This document shows positions 27,063 through 39,692 of a stretch of 64,000 nucleotides of DNA, one piece after another (the first letter of the stretch is position 1; the number at the start of each line of letters is the position of its first letter). The DNA lies in assembly GCA_013397075.1 (NCBI GenBank), contig VWZS01005933.1:1076871-1140870 (forward strand), in the 5' to 3' direction. Below the pieces are notes generated by a model. It was given only the letters and a program-made list of their open reading frames with translations. It had not been told where the DNA came from and did not search any database. The position numbers were made by a program, and so were the translations under genes. This stretch comes from Rhabdornis inornatus (taxonomy: Eukaryota > Chordata > Aves > Passeriformes > Rhabdornithidae).

Positions 27063-30036
27063 GAATTTTTATTTTAAAATAATTCATTAAGAGAGGTACC
27101 AGAACAGTTATTATTGTTAAAACATGTACAAGCTATAGCAGCTGAATTAACAATATATTTACTTAAATTAATACAACAACTTTAATTACAAGAAATCTGA
27201 ATTACAAATGTACAGAAACGTTTTATTCATGGGTGAAATAGCAGCATGGTCACAGCCAGGGAGTACTAGCACACATACATATAGGCCACAAAGCAACCTG
27301 CTAAACTATTCTCAGACCCAATTTGATCAATGACATTAGGCTGAACATTTGTGTTTCAAAGAAGTTTTACAGAATCAGAATTCAGCAGACTCTTAGCAAC
27401 TGCAGTACAATTGCAATTTAAACTAAAAATGCATGCAAAGCAGAAGCAATGACATTTACATTTGTAAAGCTGTTCTGTTAAGCAGCAGTAAGCAAGGCCT
27501 TGCTTACTATGTTAAGGAAGAAAGAACGTGAAAAAGTGAACCATTTTCCTCCTGCTCTTGTCAGAACACTATTTACTGCAGAAAGCGTTTTAGTTTAATG
27601 TTTGCAGCAGGATTCTTGAACTCGTATTCTGCATACATAGACCAGTCTTCTTGGAGATTGCCACCATTTATAGCAGCAAATTCTGAGAAAATAATATGCC
27701 ACAGGTTGTTCTTGTATTGATTAAGGCATCACATGAATATAAGATTGTGTGAAGGAAACAAGATGTGATGCAAGGTTGCTAGGCAAAAATAAGGTAATAT
27801 ATAAAGCTGTTGCAGTTTTCAGAATTAATGGTGTTCCCAGGAATATCACTAAATATTACAGTGTTAAGAGTAAGCCCTACAGGACTGAGGAGAAAACATG
27901 AAGTCTTGAATTCATTAAACTACATGAAAGCAACACAACAGTATTTGAGGAGCCTTGATACAAGAGTGAAATGACTGTCATTAAAACCAAAACTAAACCA
28001 AGAAAAGCCCAGCCACAGAGATGGGAAGGGTAAACTGTGAAATACACTGATTTGGTTCTTGGTTTGCTGATTTAGGTCCCTGAGGAACATGAAGAACAAT
28101 CATGGCAGACCCAGGAAGGTGAGTTTGAAGTAGTAGCTCCTCTCTGCATGCAGATTACAACCCCTTACAAGCAAAGGGGAAGCAGAGAAGAAATAAATAT
28201 ATGAAAAAGTGCAACATCATCTTGTCTATGTCTACGTACTCTGAAGGAAAACTATCTCCAGACCAGGCTTCAACAAAGTGTGTGATTTCTATGGACAGAA
28301 AGTGGACAGAAGTTCTACACAAAGATCCACAGGTTTTTCTATTCAGCCTGTCTGACATAAAATAACCTAGATGGTTGCAAGGGCATATATTATTATTAAA
28401 GGCAGCCTTGGATCACATAAAGCAGAGCAGAAAAAGCCTTTGCCCTCAAGGTGAAACAATTCTGGGCTAAAGCTACTGTCTAAATCCCAATGTTTCTTCA
28501 CTACCAACTGAACTGAAGCAGCTTCCTGCTAATGACACAGTAACACTGTTTATATCAAATGTACACACCTTGTATTACATTCTACAAAATAACATTTCTT
28601 TTTTAAAATAGGCAGAGTCAGTCAGATTAGTACATTTTAAAAGCAACAATTCCTTCTGGTAGGATTGCTCACGATCCGTATGGACACATTTCCAAAACAT
28701 TGCTAGTGTAAAAAGACCTGTGTGCAGCAGGCTGCAGGTAGCTCCCAAGACAAATAAGCACCCTACAGGACCTATAAACCCTGATTACTCTTGCAGTTGA
28801 AAGGCAGCTGAGTAGTAGTTTAGGGTTTTAATTTCAAGGATTCTTATTTCACTAAATCATTGGGGTTTAGTAGTACTATAACATTTCTTATTATTTTTTT
28901 TTTGTTCCCAATGTAAGACCTTGTCCAAGAAGAATCCTAATGATTTGACAGATCCAATGAAACTGTGGAGAAAGGCCAAACATATATTCCTCATTTTACT
29001 GAAGCAGAGGAAGGACTGTTTTCCAAAACTTGTCATTTTTCCACAATGAAAAAAAATATATAATAAAATCTACATGCTGACTTCATGTATTAATTTTTCC
29101 ATTGGCTGTAGCCCTTCTATCCATACGCATCATTATCATCAATTGTCTTAAAACTGGTCACAGTTCTGAGCTGAACAGGAAAAAAACTCCAAATAGAATA
29201 TATGCAGAAGGTTACTCTGCATATATTTCTTAGGCTGCTCATTCTTACAAAAATATAGTGTAACTATAGTTTCTTTAATATGATGTCTTCATACTTTGTT
29301 CTTTGATGATAGACCAAATACATTCAAAATTTATAAGCTGCTTCACAGCACATGGCAGGAAAACATCCTACCAATTTTATACTGCTGTGCAGCGTTGCTG
29401 TTTTTATAACACTTTAAGGATTAAGATGCTTAATGCATGGTTTAGGGAGCAGAAAAAGTGTATACTTTTGCACTAAAACATGTACTACTATGAACAAAAC
29501 CATTTATATACTGAAGATTTTACAAGTCAATTTATGTAGCTAAATCCAGGCTACAGCTCTCCTTAGCTAAGTTGGAGGAGCTATGTAAATAATGGCTTTA
29601 CAGAGGTAATTACTGCTATTTGTGCATATTTTGCATTAAACATTTTATGCTCAGACACTCAGTGTAGTATTACTTTCCCATACGTAGACGGCATAAAATA
29701 TAGTTTCTTCAAGCCTACCAAGAAAGAAATACAATAACACAGGACAGTCAGTGCAATGCTGCAGATGAATATACTTATCTGATATAGCTCAGAATTATAT
29801 TCATTATATATATATTCATTTTGCTATTATCTGAGAACACTCTAGATTTGAATAGGCATGGAAGGGGGAAAGAGATCCCCAAAGAGCAACACTTTATCAT
29901 ATTGAATTATCCTTGGAAATTCTAGGATACAGTATTTAATGGGTATTCTATTACCTTCTCCTTTACAGGAGTTCCTAAAGCTCCAAGTACCCTCACAATT
30001 ACTGAACAGTTGTATATTTCCTCACAATATAGTGCT

Positions 30037-30101
30037 ATTAAAATAAAAAAATAAAAAAATTTAAAAAAAAAAGGAAAGAAAAAAAGAAAAAAAGAAAAAG
30101 C
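30037..30101. repeat. A-rich low-complexity tract
   Basis: AATAAA/AAAAG-type A-rich sequence over about 65 bp. No retroposon body is recognisable next to it, so it is most simply low-complexity DNA. On the FSTL5 sense strand it is T-rich. Confidence 0.85.
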
Positions 30102-31042
30102 AAGCTACTACAGATGGATCTTAGCCACAGAATTCCCAATGACATTAATGGAAGTAATTTGCCTAAAATCTCTATTCGTTTTTCTTTTTAAATTTCAGAG
30201 GTGGATTTAAGTCTAATTTTCTAAAACCACCTAATGTATTTTGCTTTTTATTATTCAGTCTGTCTGAGGCTCATTCAGATCTTATTTTTCCTCTTGGCAA
30301 ATTTTTGTACAGATAGAAGAAAATCTACAGGAAGAATGACAATTAGGGAGTATAGAAATGAGAGCATAAACATCAATTACCTTCCTACAAAACAGGAATG
30401 CAAGTAATATTTAGTCTGCATTAAGACGTAATTATGGGTGAAATTGTAGTCTATCTACCAGTATTGATTAAAACCAGTATGCTGAGACATTGCTAGGTTA
30501 CAAACAGGTTGTTTCTGCCATTCATCTCATAAGGGCAGATAAGGTAGTGTAGCAAAGCAAAAGAGAAGTTCATGATATGAATATTAATCAATTGCAACTG
30601 CCATATTTTAAAGTATTCAACTCTATGTCTGATGAATAAAAAAACATTTAAACCAGAGATTTGAAGAAAGGTTATATCATATTACTTACCGTGTGACATT
30701 TAGGAGACTAGAAAGTGAAATTAGGATCATATTTTCTTCTACTTAATCTTAGAAAATTCAGGATTAACTCAGTATTTGATTGGTGAATTTCAACTTATTT
30801 TTCAAAATGAATTATGAAGTGTAGCCATATACCCTGCAGATATACTAACAATTGGTTACAGCTTTCCTACTGTGCAGTAGGCAATGTACTGTAAAGCTTT
30901 TAGTTATTTTTTCTTGGCATTCATGTTGCAAATAATTAACTTAAAAAAAAAAAGGTTGCAGAGAGCTGAAATAACAATCTAGTAAATAGATGAAGTTCTA
31001 ATCTAATTGACAATATTTTATTTTCAATTACAGTTTCTTTAT

Positions 31043-31069
31043 GTGTATATATATATATACACACACACG
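31043..31069. repeat. Dinucleotide microsatellite (TA)n(CA)n
   Basis: TGTATATATATATATACACACACACG, a short compound dinucleotide repeat in intron 2. Confidence 0.9.
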
Positions 31070-32237
31070 TATTTTTCTTCCCTTAGACTGATACAAGTAA
31101 ACAAAAATAAAATAGCATTTGTCATGAATAACAAACTTCAAATAATGTCTTGAAAATATTTCCTTATACCAAACCAATGAGTTTGAATTTCTTCCATCTA
31201 ATGATGGAGTAGGTCCCAGGAAGCAGTCACTGGCAAAACAAGACAGATGTATCCAAATGGTAAGCTCTGTTCTTTACTAATTGCTAATAATAAGCCATCA
31301 AAAGAAATTTTTGAAAACATAAAGGTATAGAAAATATTTGAAGATTCAGTAATTTCTTTGAAAGGCATGCTTTACTCATGCCTCAGATTAGGAATGAAGG
31401 AACAATGAAATAAATAGGTGAGCTTGATATAGGAAGTCAGACTGACCAATGTAATGGTTTCTCAGACTTTATAAAAATAGCACTCACTATCTGTTGCAGT
31501 GGGATTAGTCCTTTACAATTTTGGAGATCAGCTTATTGCAATACAGTAGTTACTATTAATCTCAGAATTTTAGCATCAAATTATGTAATACCAAATAATG
31601 ACACACATACCAACAAGTTGAATACATTCTTTAGTGCTTTATTGCTTGCATTGATGTATGACAATAATCCTCAGGTTATAGTAATAGAAAGTAATGGCAT
31701 TTTCATGAAACATTAGTGAAATAAAAATTCCACTGATGCCTCAAGAGAGCGATAGGCCTTATTTGTCCCTAGAAAATAGATTTGAATTATAGGCTGCTTA
31801 TTCCAGGTTACCTAACCAGAGTTATAAGCAATAAATGAAGCAAATTACTAATAATTTTTGTTTGGTTTGTTGTCGTTGGAAGAAGGGGCAGAGAATAAGC
31901 TTGTTAGTGTTTTCTTACTTCAAATATTATTTTGTTAGAATGCATTGGGCGGGGGAATTCAATTCCATTAAGTCATTTGATAGAACTGACAATGAACATT
32001 TAGCAGATGCTATTAATATTATGCAACATTATAAAAATATTTCTTGCTATTAAACTTAGTTCACATAAATGTACTGTTCATACACTGCATTGCTTATATA
32101 TTGCGTTCATTTATATAAGTCATATAAATGCAGTTGGGAACAGTTAACGAAGTACATTAAATGAAAACTTAAAAATTACAAAAAACTAAAAAAGGTGTGT
32201 CAAGTGAAACACAAATCTCTTACTCATCTCTTGCATC

Positions 32238-32475
32238 TCGTGAGACCTCACCTCAAGTACTGTGTTCAGCTCTAGGATCCCCAGCATACGTACATGGACC
32301 TGCTGGAGTGAGTTCAGGGGAGGGCCATGAAAAGATGCTCAGAGGACTGAACACCTCTCCTACAAACACAGACTAAGAGACTTGGGGTTCTACATCTAGA
32401 GAAGAGAAGGCAGGGGGGTTGCAACTAGATGATCTTTAAGATACTTTCAAGGCCAAACCATTCTATGATTTTGTG
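32238..32475 (+). mobile_element. CR1 LINE 3' fragment, internally deleted
   Basis: Plus-strand sequence matches the CR1 3' region: the GTGAGACCTCACCTCAAGTACTG stretch, a GAGGGCCATGAAAAGATG stretch, CTCTCCTA...GACTAAGAGACTTGGGG and GAGAAGAGAAGGC. It then passes directly to GGGGGGTTGCAACTAGATGATCTTTAAG and the CR1 terminus CCATTCTATGATTTTGTG. In an intact element several hundred bases (C-terminal coding end and most of the 3' UTR) separate these two parts, so this copy has an internal deletion with its junction near 32411, at a shared GGC word. It is 5'-truncated as most CR1 copies are. It is antisense to FSTL5. Confidence 0.9.
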
Positions 32476-32934
32476 GGCAATTTCAATGAAGTCATACAGC
32501 AACATTTAGGTATTAGTAAAGTTTGGGAGAGCTTTGTTTTCAATGTTACGTTTTAGGCACTGAGATTCCATATTCTTAACACAATGGTTATTTAACCATA
32601 GTTGTATCAATGCATAACAATAAGAAAAAAGATGTAATTAGACATCTTTTCATTAGGCTGCTAATTAGCTCTCCATTTTCTTTGTGTCAGGCCTAAGCAA
32701 AGACACCTTTAATGTTTTCAATGGGTATTCAATCCTTTAGCCTCATTTTTTTGAAAGGAGACTGGGTTTTTTTGTTGTTACTAGTGCTGCTGTTTGTGTT
32801 TACTTCATAATGGAAGAAAAATCTGAAACTGAAAGACATCACATTCCCTTAGCTCAGGATCAAGTTCTCCAACATGAATTCATCTCTTCTGCAACAGTTC
32901 TCCACATAATGCTGCTGTTGTAACACGGGTCACC

Positions 32935-33500
32935 CTTCCGCAGGATGCAGTCCTTCAGGCACAGACTGCTCCAATGTGGGTTCCCAACGGGGTCACAAGT
33001 CCCACCAGGAAACCTACTCTCTCATGGGCTCCTCTCTCCATGGGTCTGCAGGTCCCTGCCAGCCCCCTTCCAGGCATCCACCTGCTTTGGTGAGGCTCTC
33101 CTTCATGAGCTGCAGGTGCATCTCTGCATCCCTGTAGTCCTCCATGGGGGTCACAGCTGCTTCACCATGGTTTTCACCACGGGCTGCAGGAGAATCTCTG
33201 CTGGGGCAGCTGGAACACCTCCTCCCTCTCCTTCTGCACAAACACTGGTGTCTGCAGAGCTGCTCCTCTCACTTATTTTCATTCCACTCTTTGCTTACTG
33301 AAGTTATATCTGCACAATAACTTTTCTTCCTTCTTAAGTATCTTATCACAGGGTTTAGCACCATTTCTGATTGGCTTGGCCTTGGTCAGCCACCAGTTCA
33401 CCCTGGAACCAGCTGACATTGGCTGTGTTGGACATGAAGGAAGCCTCTGGCAGCTTCTCACAGAAGTCACTCCTGCAACTCCCCTGCTACAAAACCTGAT
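32935..33500 (+). mobile_element. Interspersed repeat, probably ERV-associated, avian type
   Basis: This GC-richer segment inside AT-rich intron contains phrases I recall from a repeat that is abundant in passerine assemblies: a tract about GGTCACAAGTCC...CCAGGAAACCTACTC, ACCACGGGCTGCAGGAGAATCTCTGCT, GGTGTCTGCAGAGCTG, TTAAGTATCTTATCACAG, CTGATTGGCTTGGCCTTGG and a 3' part with CAGCTTCTCACAGAAG...CCCCTGCTAC.AAAACCT. The alternating composition without a usable reading frame suggests a non-coding part of an endogenous retrovirus or a related element, but I cannot name the family. The copy is diverged and carries no intact gene; short frames on either strand here are by-products of its composition. 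Confidence 0.6.
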
Positions 33501-35959
33501 CACAGAAGCGAATGCTTAAACTATAGAATTATTTTCATTTAAAAACAGAATTTAAATAGATAACTAGAATAAAAGGTGAAAAATAAACCACAAAATAAGT
33601 TTATCATTATTTATTAAAAAAAAAAATCTGGGGTCTAGCCCAGTTTGTCTACATACCAACAAAACTGTTATACACCATATTTATTACTTTATATAATTTT
33701 ATATTGACTTTTGCATATTATTTCTCGCATTATAAGCATTGTCTATGCTACAGATATCACTTTCATTTTAACACACCAAGATAATAAAGTTTAATATAGA
33801 CAATAAAAGTCTACATCTTCTAGGTAATAAATAGAGGTATTAAATCCATGGAGAAAATGATTGAGAAAAAGAAGCAATGGAAAATAATTAAATAAAGCAT
33901 ATGTCTGATACAAAAAAAAAAAAAGAGATGGGATTAAACTACAGAGTAGTCTTGAGGACCTGAAGAATAAGAGGCAACAAGGAAGCTATGGAAAAGAGCC
34001 AGATTTCATAAACACACACTTCAAGTATTTGGCCTCTTTCATGATCTTAGAAATCCAAACTGCACAAATTTAAACAGGTGCAAATCACCTCAAGTAATAT
34101 ATCAAAAAAATGTCTCCTGGCTTTGTTTTGCTATTACTGCAATTGGTATTTGTGATGACAATTTGCCATCATAATAGAATATTAAAAGACACGCTAATCA
34201 ACAATCTGAAATGATAGTTGATACAGATTTTGCAGTGTTTGCATTGAATCCCAAATACCAGAAAGGTAAAAAACCATTTCTCATCTATACAGAGGATAGC
34301 CGGAAATCTTCCTCCTAGGATTCAATGTGAGAGGGCCAAGCTGACTACTGGAGAAGATTGCCTCCATATACTATGTTATATTTTATTCTTTGTTGCCAAC
34401 CTGGAATGTGAAATTAAAAAAAAATGTTAATCAAAAAGTAGATAATACATGTGAATCTCATCATCCTTCAAAATATTTGGTTGAGATTAAGCTTTTCCAC
34501 AGTGATGATGCTCAGTAACAAGAACAAAAAAGAAAGGTAGAGCAAAAGGTTCAGCCCATTAGTTAAGATGTACCTTTGCTCCCTGACTGGCCCTCTTGAT
34601 TTGACTACAAGTTTATAGTCATTGCTAATAAGTATCAGCAAGCATCTTGAAAGGAGGAATCAGTCTTGCCTTAATTCCAGATTTTGACATTCCACATCCC
34701 CCAGTGACTAACTAGTTGGAAGAAGGACTATAGAAGAAATTTTACAGGGAGATTTTAGAAGCGACTTTCCTAAGATTTAAAAAATGCTTTGAGCATGTAG
34801 TGAAAGACAGCAAAAATAAAAAGTTTAATTGGTATTAGCTTTTTAATGCACAGTGATTGGCTGATGGGGTTAAAAAAAAATACACATGCCTTTTTAATGC
34901 TATGGCCCAAAGGAAAAATTAGATTAGATTGCAGAACTTCCTCCCTTTCCTTAGAAAAGGAAAAACAAAATAAAAATTTAAAAAAATAAAACAAAAAACA
35001 ACGACTTCTTGACTACACTTAAAGTGATTAAGGGGGAAAAAAGTAAGACAGAGTCTTGCTACTTCTAATCCTGGAATTTGCATAGGACAGAGATACTGTG
35101 CTCATGGAACCTCAGAAGGCAGAAAACTCTCATGTTACTTTAGAGCTGAGAACAGCACTGACATGACAAGAAAAGCTCTGTTCTTAGTCCTCAGGATTCA
35201 CTGCTCATCTTCAATAGATTTTTTTTCCCTTCTCTCTCTAGGACAGAGGATTTTAGAGGATCAAATTTTATGACTTCTCAGAGCCTGCAAGCAAACAGAT
35301 TTTCCAGATAGACACTGTGAACTATAAATCTCAGGTTGTTTGGAGACCAGACAACACAAGGAAAGCACAGGGTATTTTTGAATCCTGGAAAACTACTTTC
35401 TGTGCATTTCTTTCTTGGCCATGACACCCTAAATGACAATAAAATCATTGAACGCTCAGCCTGTCTATATTTTAGAGGCATTTCAGTGCTCTTAGTAGAG
35501 GGAGATTTTATAAGTTTTAGGCAAAAACTTAAAAGTCATACTTGGGTTTTTTCTGTGCTTTGTGTTTACACATTCAAATTTGCTTTTAATAACCTGGGAT
35601 AGAAGCTTACGTTCTTCTCTTACTTTGTTTAATTCAGACAAAGTCCTTATTGCTTAAATACTTCTGAACTGGTTCTAATTCTAATGTAAACTAAACCCCT
35701 CTAAACTGCCCTAGTCCTGAGCCCTAATTTAATGTCAATCAGGGTTGAACAGATAAATATAGCAGCAAATAGCAACAGTGAGAAGGGATGGAGAGAGGAA
35801 AAGGGGAGAGAGGCAGGTTTTTTACAGGAAGTTAAATTAGTTTGGAGAAATATCACAGACAAGAGTGAGGATCGCACAGCTGAGTCACTAACCCTTAGCC
35901 CTTTGGTAAAACAAGATGAAATCAGGACAAGGCTGGAAAGAAGTTTGAATCAACAGATG

Positions 35960-36600
35960 AGCAGAAGCCAGTGAAAGCTGGCACACCCCCTTTGCTGTAT
36001 CCTCTGTACGCTCCTGCTCAGCTGGACAACAGAAGCTCTTTTCTGATGGAGCATCCTGCTAAGGCTGAGGCTCAGACCGAGGCTCAGGCTGAACTCTGAC
36101 TTCCCTGGATTCTCCCTGCTCCTAGTTCCCACATTCCCCTGGGCCCACCCCCATCCATGCTGGCAGTGCAGTGCTTGCTCTCAGTGAGGGGTTAGCCCTG
36201 ACTATCAGGAACATGATTGTCCTAACCTCAAAAGTTCAGCACTGGGCCCCAGTGAAAGGAGTTCGGGGGACAAGGACTAAGTTACATCTTCACCGACTGT
36301 CCCTTGAGACTAAAACTGAACTGCTCCCCACCTGTGCTGAGATCATTAACAATGAGGCACTGTCACCAGTATTATTCCCTCCTAGACCACGTGAAGCACC
36401 TGGCTTGCCAAGGAGGGTTGTGTGTGCATGTGTTAGATATGCAGGGTTGGCATGCTCTGGAGTACACATATGGATGTACAGGCTATATTCCATATTTCTT
36501 AGCGTCTGACAGAGAATCGGCAGCCAACTGCTGCCATTCTGTTGGCTGCCACCTGCCTGTTTATACCTGGAAATCTCAGAGCACACACTCTTTCACTGAA
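35960..36600. other. GC-richer unclassified block
   Basis: About 640 bp with clearly higher GC than the flanks. It contains two near-copies of CGAGGCTCAG/TGAGGCTCAG at 36064-36090 and an 8-bp inverted pair CAGCCAAC...GTTGGCTG at about 36521-36548. Frames of about 100 codons are open on both strands, which is what raised GC produces, and none shows a domain, signal peptide or splice structure that I recognise. It could be an old transposon remnant, an exonised sequence or a former CpG-rich element. No function is assigned. Confidence 0.4.
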
Positions 36601-37097
36601 GACATTGCATAAACATCGGTCTCTGTCAGAGGCATGCAAATTACAAGAAGAAAATTCATTAGGATGCTAAAAATACTTCCTAACAATATCAGGTGGGAAA
36701 CCTAGGTATTAACAAACTGCTCACAATACTTCAGCAGCAATGCAAGAAGACTCCCAAATGAAAAGTACCTTACAAACTTTCACAGTGTTTTGATAAATGA
36801 AGACCCAAGAATTACCTAGCTTAACAAGAAATTCACATGCTGCTCAGACACAGCCTAGTACTTTTCAGCATAACCACATAAATATAAGCCATGGCAGTTA
36901 AATAAGAGAAGGGGATTGAAAACAACTTTGAGGAGTGCTGTGTAATCTTTCTCAGTTCTGGTTCAAGAGAACTCATGTGTTCCTGGATTTGAATATTTCA
37001 TATATAAACAATGCAGTCAAACATTTGATCTTCATTACCATTATAACAACCATGATAATGAACATTACTATAATTAATGGTGTATTATAATGAAGTA

Positions 37098-37288
37098 CAG
37101 AATCAAAGAATGTTAGGACCTTTGGAGGTCACCCTGTTATATCTCCCTGCTCAAGCATGGTCACCTGCAACAGGCTGTCCCAGACCATGTCCGGACAGTT
37201 TTTAAATACCTGCAAAGAAAACTCAACAAGCTCTCTGGGCAATCTATTCCAGTGCTCAAAGCGAAATAACGTTTTCTTATGCATAATT
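37098..37288 (-). mobile_element. CR1 LINE 3' fragment
   Basis: The plus strand reads as the complement of a CR1 3' end: AGAATCAAAGAATGTTAGGACC, GGAGGTCACC, CCTGCTCAAGCATGGTCACC, CAGGCTGTCCCAGACCATGTCC, CTCTCTGGGCAATCTATTCC and CAGTGCTCAAAGCGAAATAACG, in the expected order. The element is therefore on the minus strand with its terminus at the low coordinate. It is diverged, 5'-truncated, and in the same orientation as FSTL5. Confidence 0.85.
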
Positions 37289-39553
37289 TTCCCCCTTATT
37301 TATAAGCTTTTTTTCCATAGAAATGCTATTCTTATGCTTTCAGATTATCGTATATATAGACCAAATTCCTACTTGTAATTTCTATGCATGAGAATCTTAT
37401 ATAGTTCATAATCCCTTTTAAAACAACACAACCTTTATGATATGTATGCCTGTTTCCACCATGGACACAATCATTATTTCAATATAATACCTAAGTACCA
37501 ACAGGATTGTTTTTCCCTGCAGGTTGACGTTTAAAGTTGCTCTGGTTGGACTATAGTTAAAGTCAGATAAATTCCCCTTTATTAGAGCAAGAGTGATTAA
37601 TCTTATTTTTTTTAATCTTTGCACACATAAACTTGCATACATATTGCCTGATCAAAGGAAATATAACTGCATTTATTCATTATCATCTGTTTGTAGTAAG
37701 TATTCTATTGGCATAACTTAATCCATGCACTTGGTTTATTAGGTGTTTGATTGAAGCAGAAAGTTTCTTTCACCATATTATTTACATTTTGAGTATGCAT
37801 ACCTGTGTCAAACTTGGTTTTTAAAATTGACTTTAGAAAAGTTTTACATTCCTTGGTTTTTTTAGTAGAAATAAATGTCCCTAATACCAAAAGCTGAACT
37901 ATACTAAAACATTTTCTATCTAAACATATTGCCTAAGAAAAAACCCACCATATTTTTAATATAATGTTTTATATCAAGTTTTAATTATTTTTATGTTGTT
38001 TGCATATGTCTATGTGTGATTCCCCAACATTAAACTTGAAAAGTTTACGACAGCCTATTCCAATAATTATATGAGACTTATCAATATATTAAAAGTATAA
38101 TTAAGAAACACCAACATATGAATAGTTCCACACATATTCCTTAAGATAAGAGACCATCTAACCTCAGAAATAATGCTAATCACACCCCATATTTTGTCCT
38201 TCATTGCTCTCACAATCTTCATGGTTTTGTGTTGGGGTTTTTTTGGCACATCTGATTTCTCTCTCGTATGATTTATTCCACAGTTTTATTACTAGTCTCT
38301 CTCTTTCTTCTAGATTTCAATGTACTTTTCTTGTGCTATTTTATTTTAGTTTGCTTACAGCTGTCAAATGGAAATATAGTGATGAGACAAATTTTTGAAT
38401 AATACTCAGCATAAAAACTTGTGCTGATACAGTTATTTATTTCCTTGACTGTGGCCTGATTCAGTCTTTATTCTGATTGAGAACATTCCCTACAGGGTGC
38501 AAAACTGTATAGTTTAAAATTTTATTTTCCATCTCTTAGGAAACTTTTTGTATTTAATCTACCTAGCACTCATTAATTAGCTAATAGGCAAGCATTTTAC
38601 TTGTTTGAGAACTCATGTTGTCAGTCCCTCCTTATATGCTGAGATAGAATCACACAATATTGGGTCTTTTTATTAAACCGAGGACAAAAAAAGAAATATT
38701 TTTCATATTTTACAAAAAGTATTGCGAAAGAAAAATAGCAGTATCTTGAAACATTAAGAGAGACTAACACTTAGAATTTCTGGCTGAAAATCAGACCTTT
38801 TACTTGTAGCACAAAAATTCAGAAGGATGAAATATTTTTATCATCTCTGTTGGCCTGACTGTAGTTCTTAAGGCGCCTCAGATGCTGCTCCCATGACTAC
38901 CATGCCAAGAAGGAATTAAGTTGATCAGACCTATGCTAACTTTAGACAACCCATGGAAATATTACAGCCCTTTTCCTTGTTTTACAGAGCCACCACAGAA
39001 GTTTCCCTTTCAGCTACCAGAAAAAGGGCAGGATTTGTTAGCTGAGAACTGTTTTGGGTGTCCTGGATTCGTGTCAAAGGAGCATCAGGTGGGCAAAATT
39101 TGAATGGCACTTATTAGTTGAATATGGGAACCATGTAACTCAGAAAACTTTTGCGCTATGCCATGGTCCAAAACTGCTAAATTCAGCAAGCACTGAGAAC
39201 ATCTACCTCTTGTAAATAAGCTTCTATTCATCAGTTAACTTCGACACCTTCTTCTTTGATGGGCAGTTTCCCTGTTTGCTTGGATTGAAATTCACTGAGG
39301 ACTGGGACAAGTCATTGCCTTAAGCAGATACTGACAGTTGCTTTAAGAGAGAGCCTCTCCTGGCTCTCCCTCTGAGTTTCTGTTGATATAACTAATTTCT
39401 AGTTTTTGAAGCTAAAACATATCTTATCTCATTCTCTTTGAAAAAGTTAATTTCTGAACATTACTCCAATAAATACAAAAAAGAAAAGGCTGGTATGCAA
39501 TTTATCCCTTGACCATGGAAGAAAAGAAAGAACTATTAGAGAATAATCCATAC

Positions 39554-39676
39554 CTTGTGCCGTAGTCTTACTAGGGGCTGATAGGGCCTAAAGTCATATC
39601 CTTCCTTGACCGGCCAGCCATTTGCTCCCAGCAAAACGCATCCAAGAAGTGAAACAGCAGACCACCACATAAACAT
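39554..39676 (-). CDS. FSTL5: FSTL5 coding exon 2: start codon, signal peptide, N-terminal linker
   Basis: On the minus strand TTTTATTTTCACAG is followed by a 139-nt exon (39692-39554) and a donor AAG|GTATGG. The first 16 nt are 5' UTR and ATG is at 39676-39674 with A at -3. It encodes 41 complete codons. MFMWWSAVSLLGCVLLGANG is a typical signal peptide with a hydrophobic core, and WPVKEGYDFRPYQPLVRLRHK follows it. Human FSTL5 as I remember it has the same pattern (MFKCW..., then TKEG...SYQPLMRLRHKQ), so the gene call is firm; paralogue FSTL4 has a quite different N-terminus. FSTL5 is a secreted, calcium-binding, follistatin-like glycoprotein with Ig domains further downstream; only the leader is in this window. 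The first Met is preferred over Met3 because of its position in the family and its context. The exon ends in phase 0, which joins in frame to exon 3. Confidence 0.93.
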
Positions 39677-39692
39677 CTTTACAGGTCTGTTT
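39677..39692 (-). other. FSTL5: FSTL5 exon 2 5' UTR portion
   Basis: Sixteen nucleotides between the exon 2 acceptor (AG = complement of 39693-39694) and the ATG. There is no upstream ATG in them. Confidence 0.85.

Larger units (their letters stand above)
22731..39553 (-). other. FSTL5: FSTL5 intron 2 (16,823 bp)
   Basis: It is bounded on the minus strand by the exon 2 donor GTATGG (complement of 39548-39553) and the exon 3 acceptor at 22731. Besides the entries listed separately (microsatellites at 25.6, 27.0 and 31.0 kb, A-rich tract at 30.05 kb, CR1 pieces at 32.2 and 37.1 kb, interspersed repeat at 33 kb, GC-richer block at 36 kb), the rest is AT-rich DNA with no gene that I can support on either strand. 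Confidence 0.85.

Noticed and set aside
38640..38700. Another CR1 tail (AGAATCACACAATATTGGG)
   Set aside because: Only a short initial similarity; the following bases do not match a CR1 3' region.
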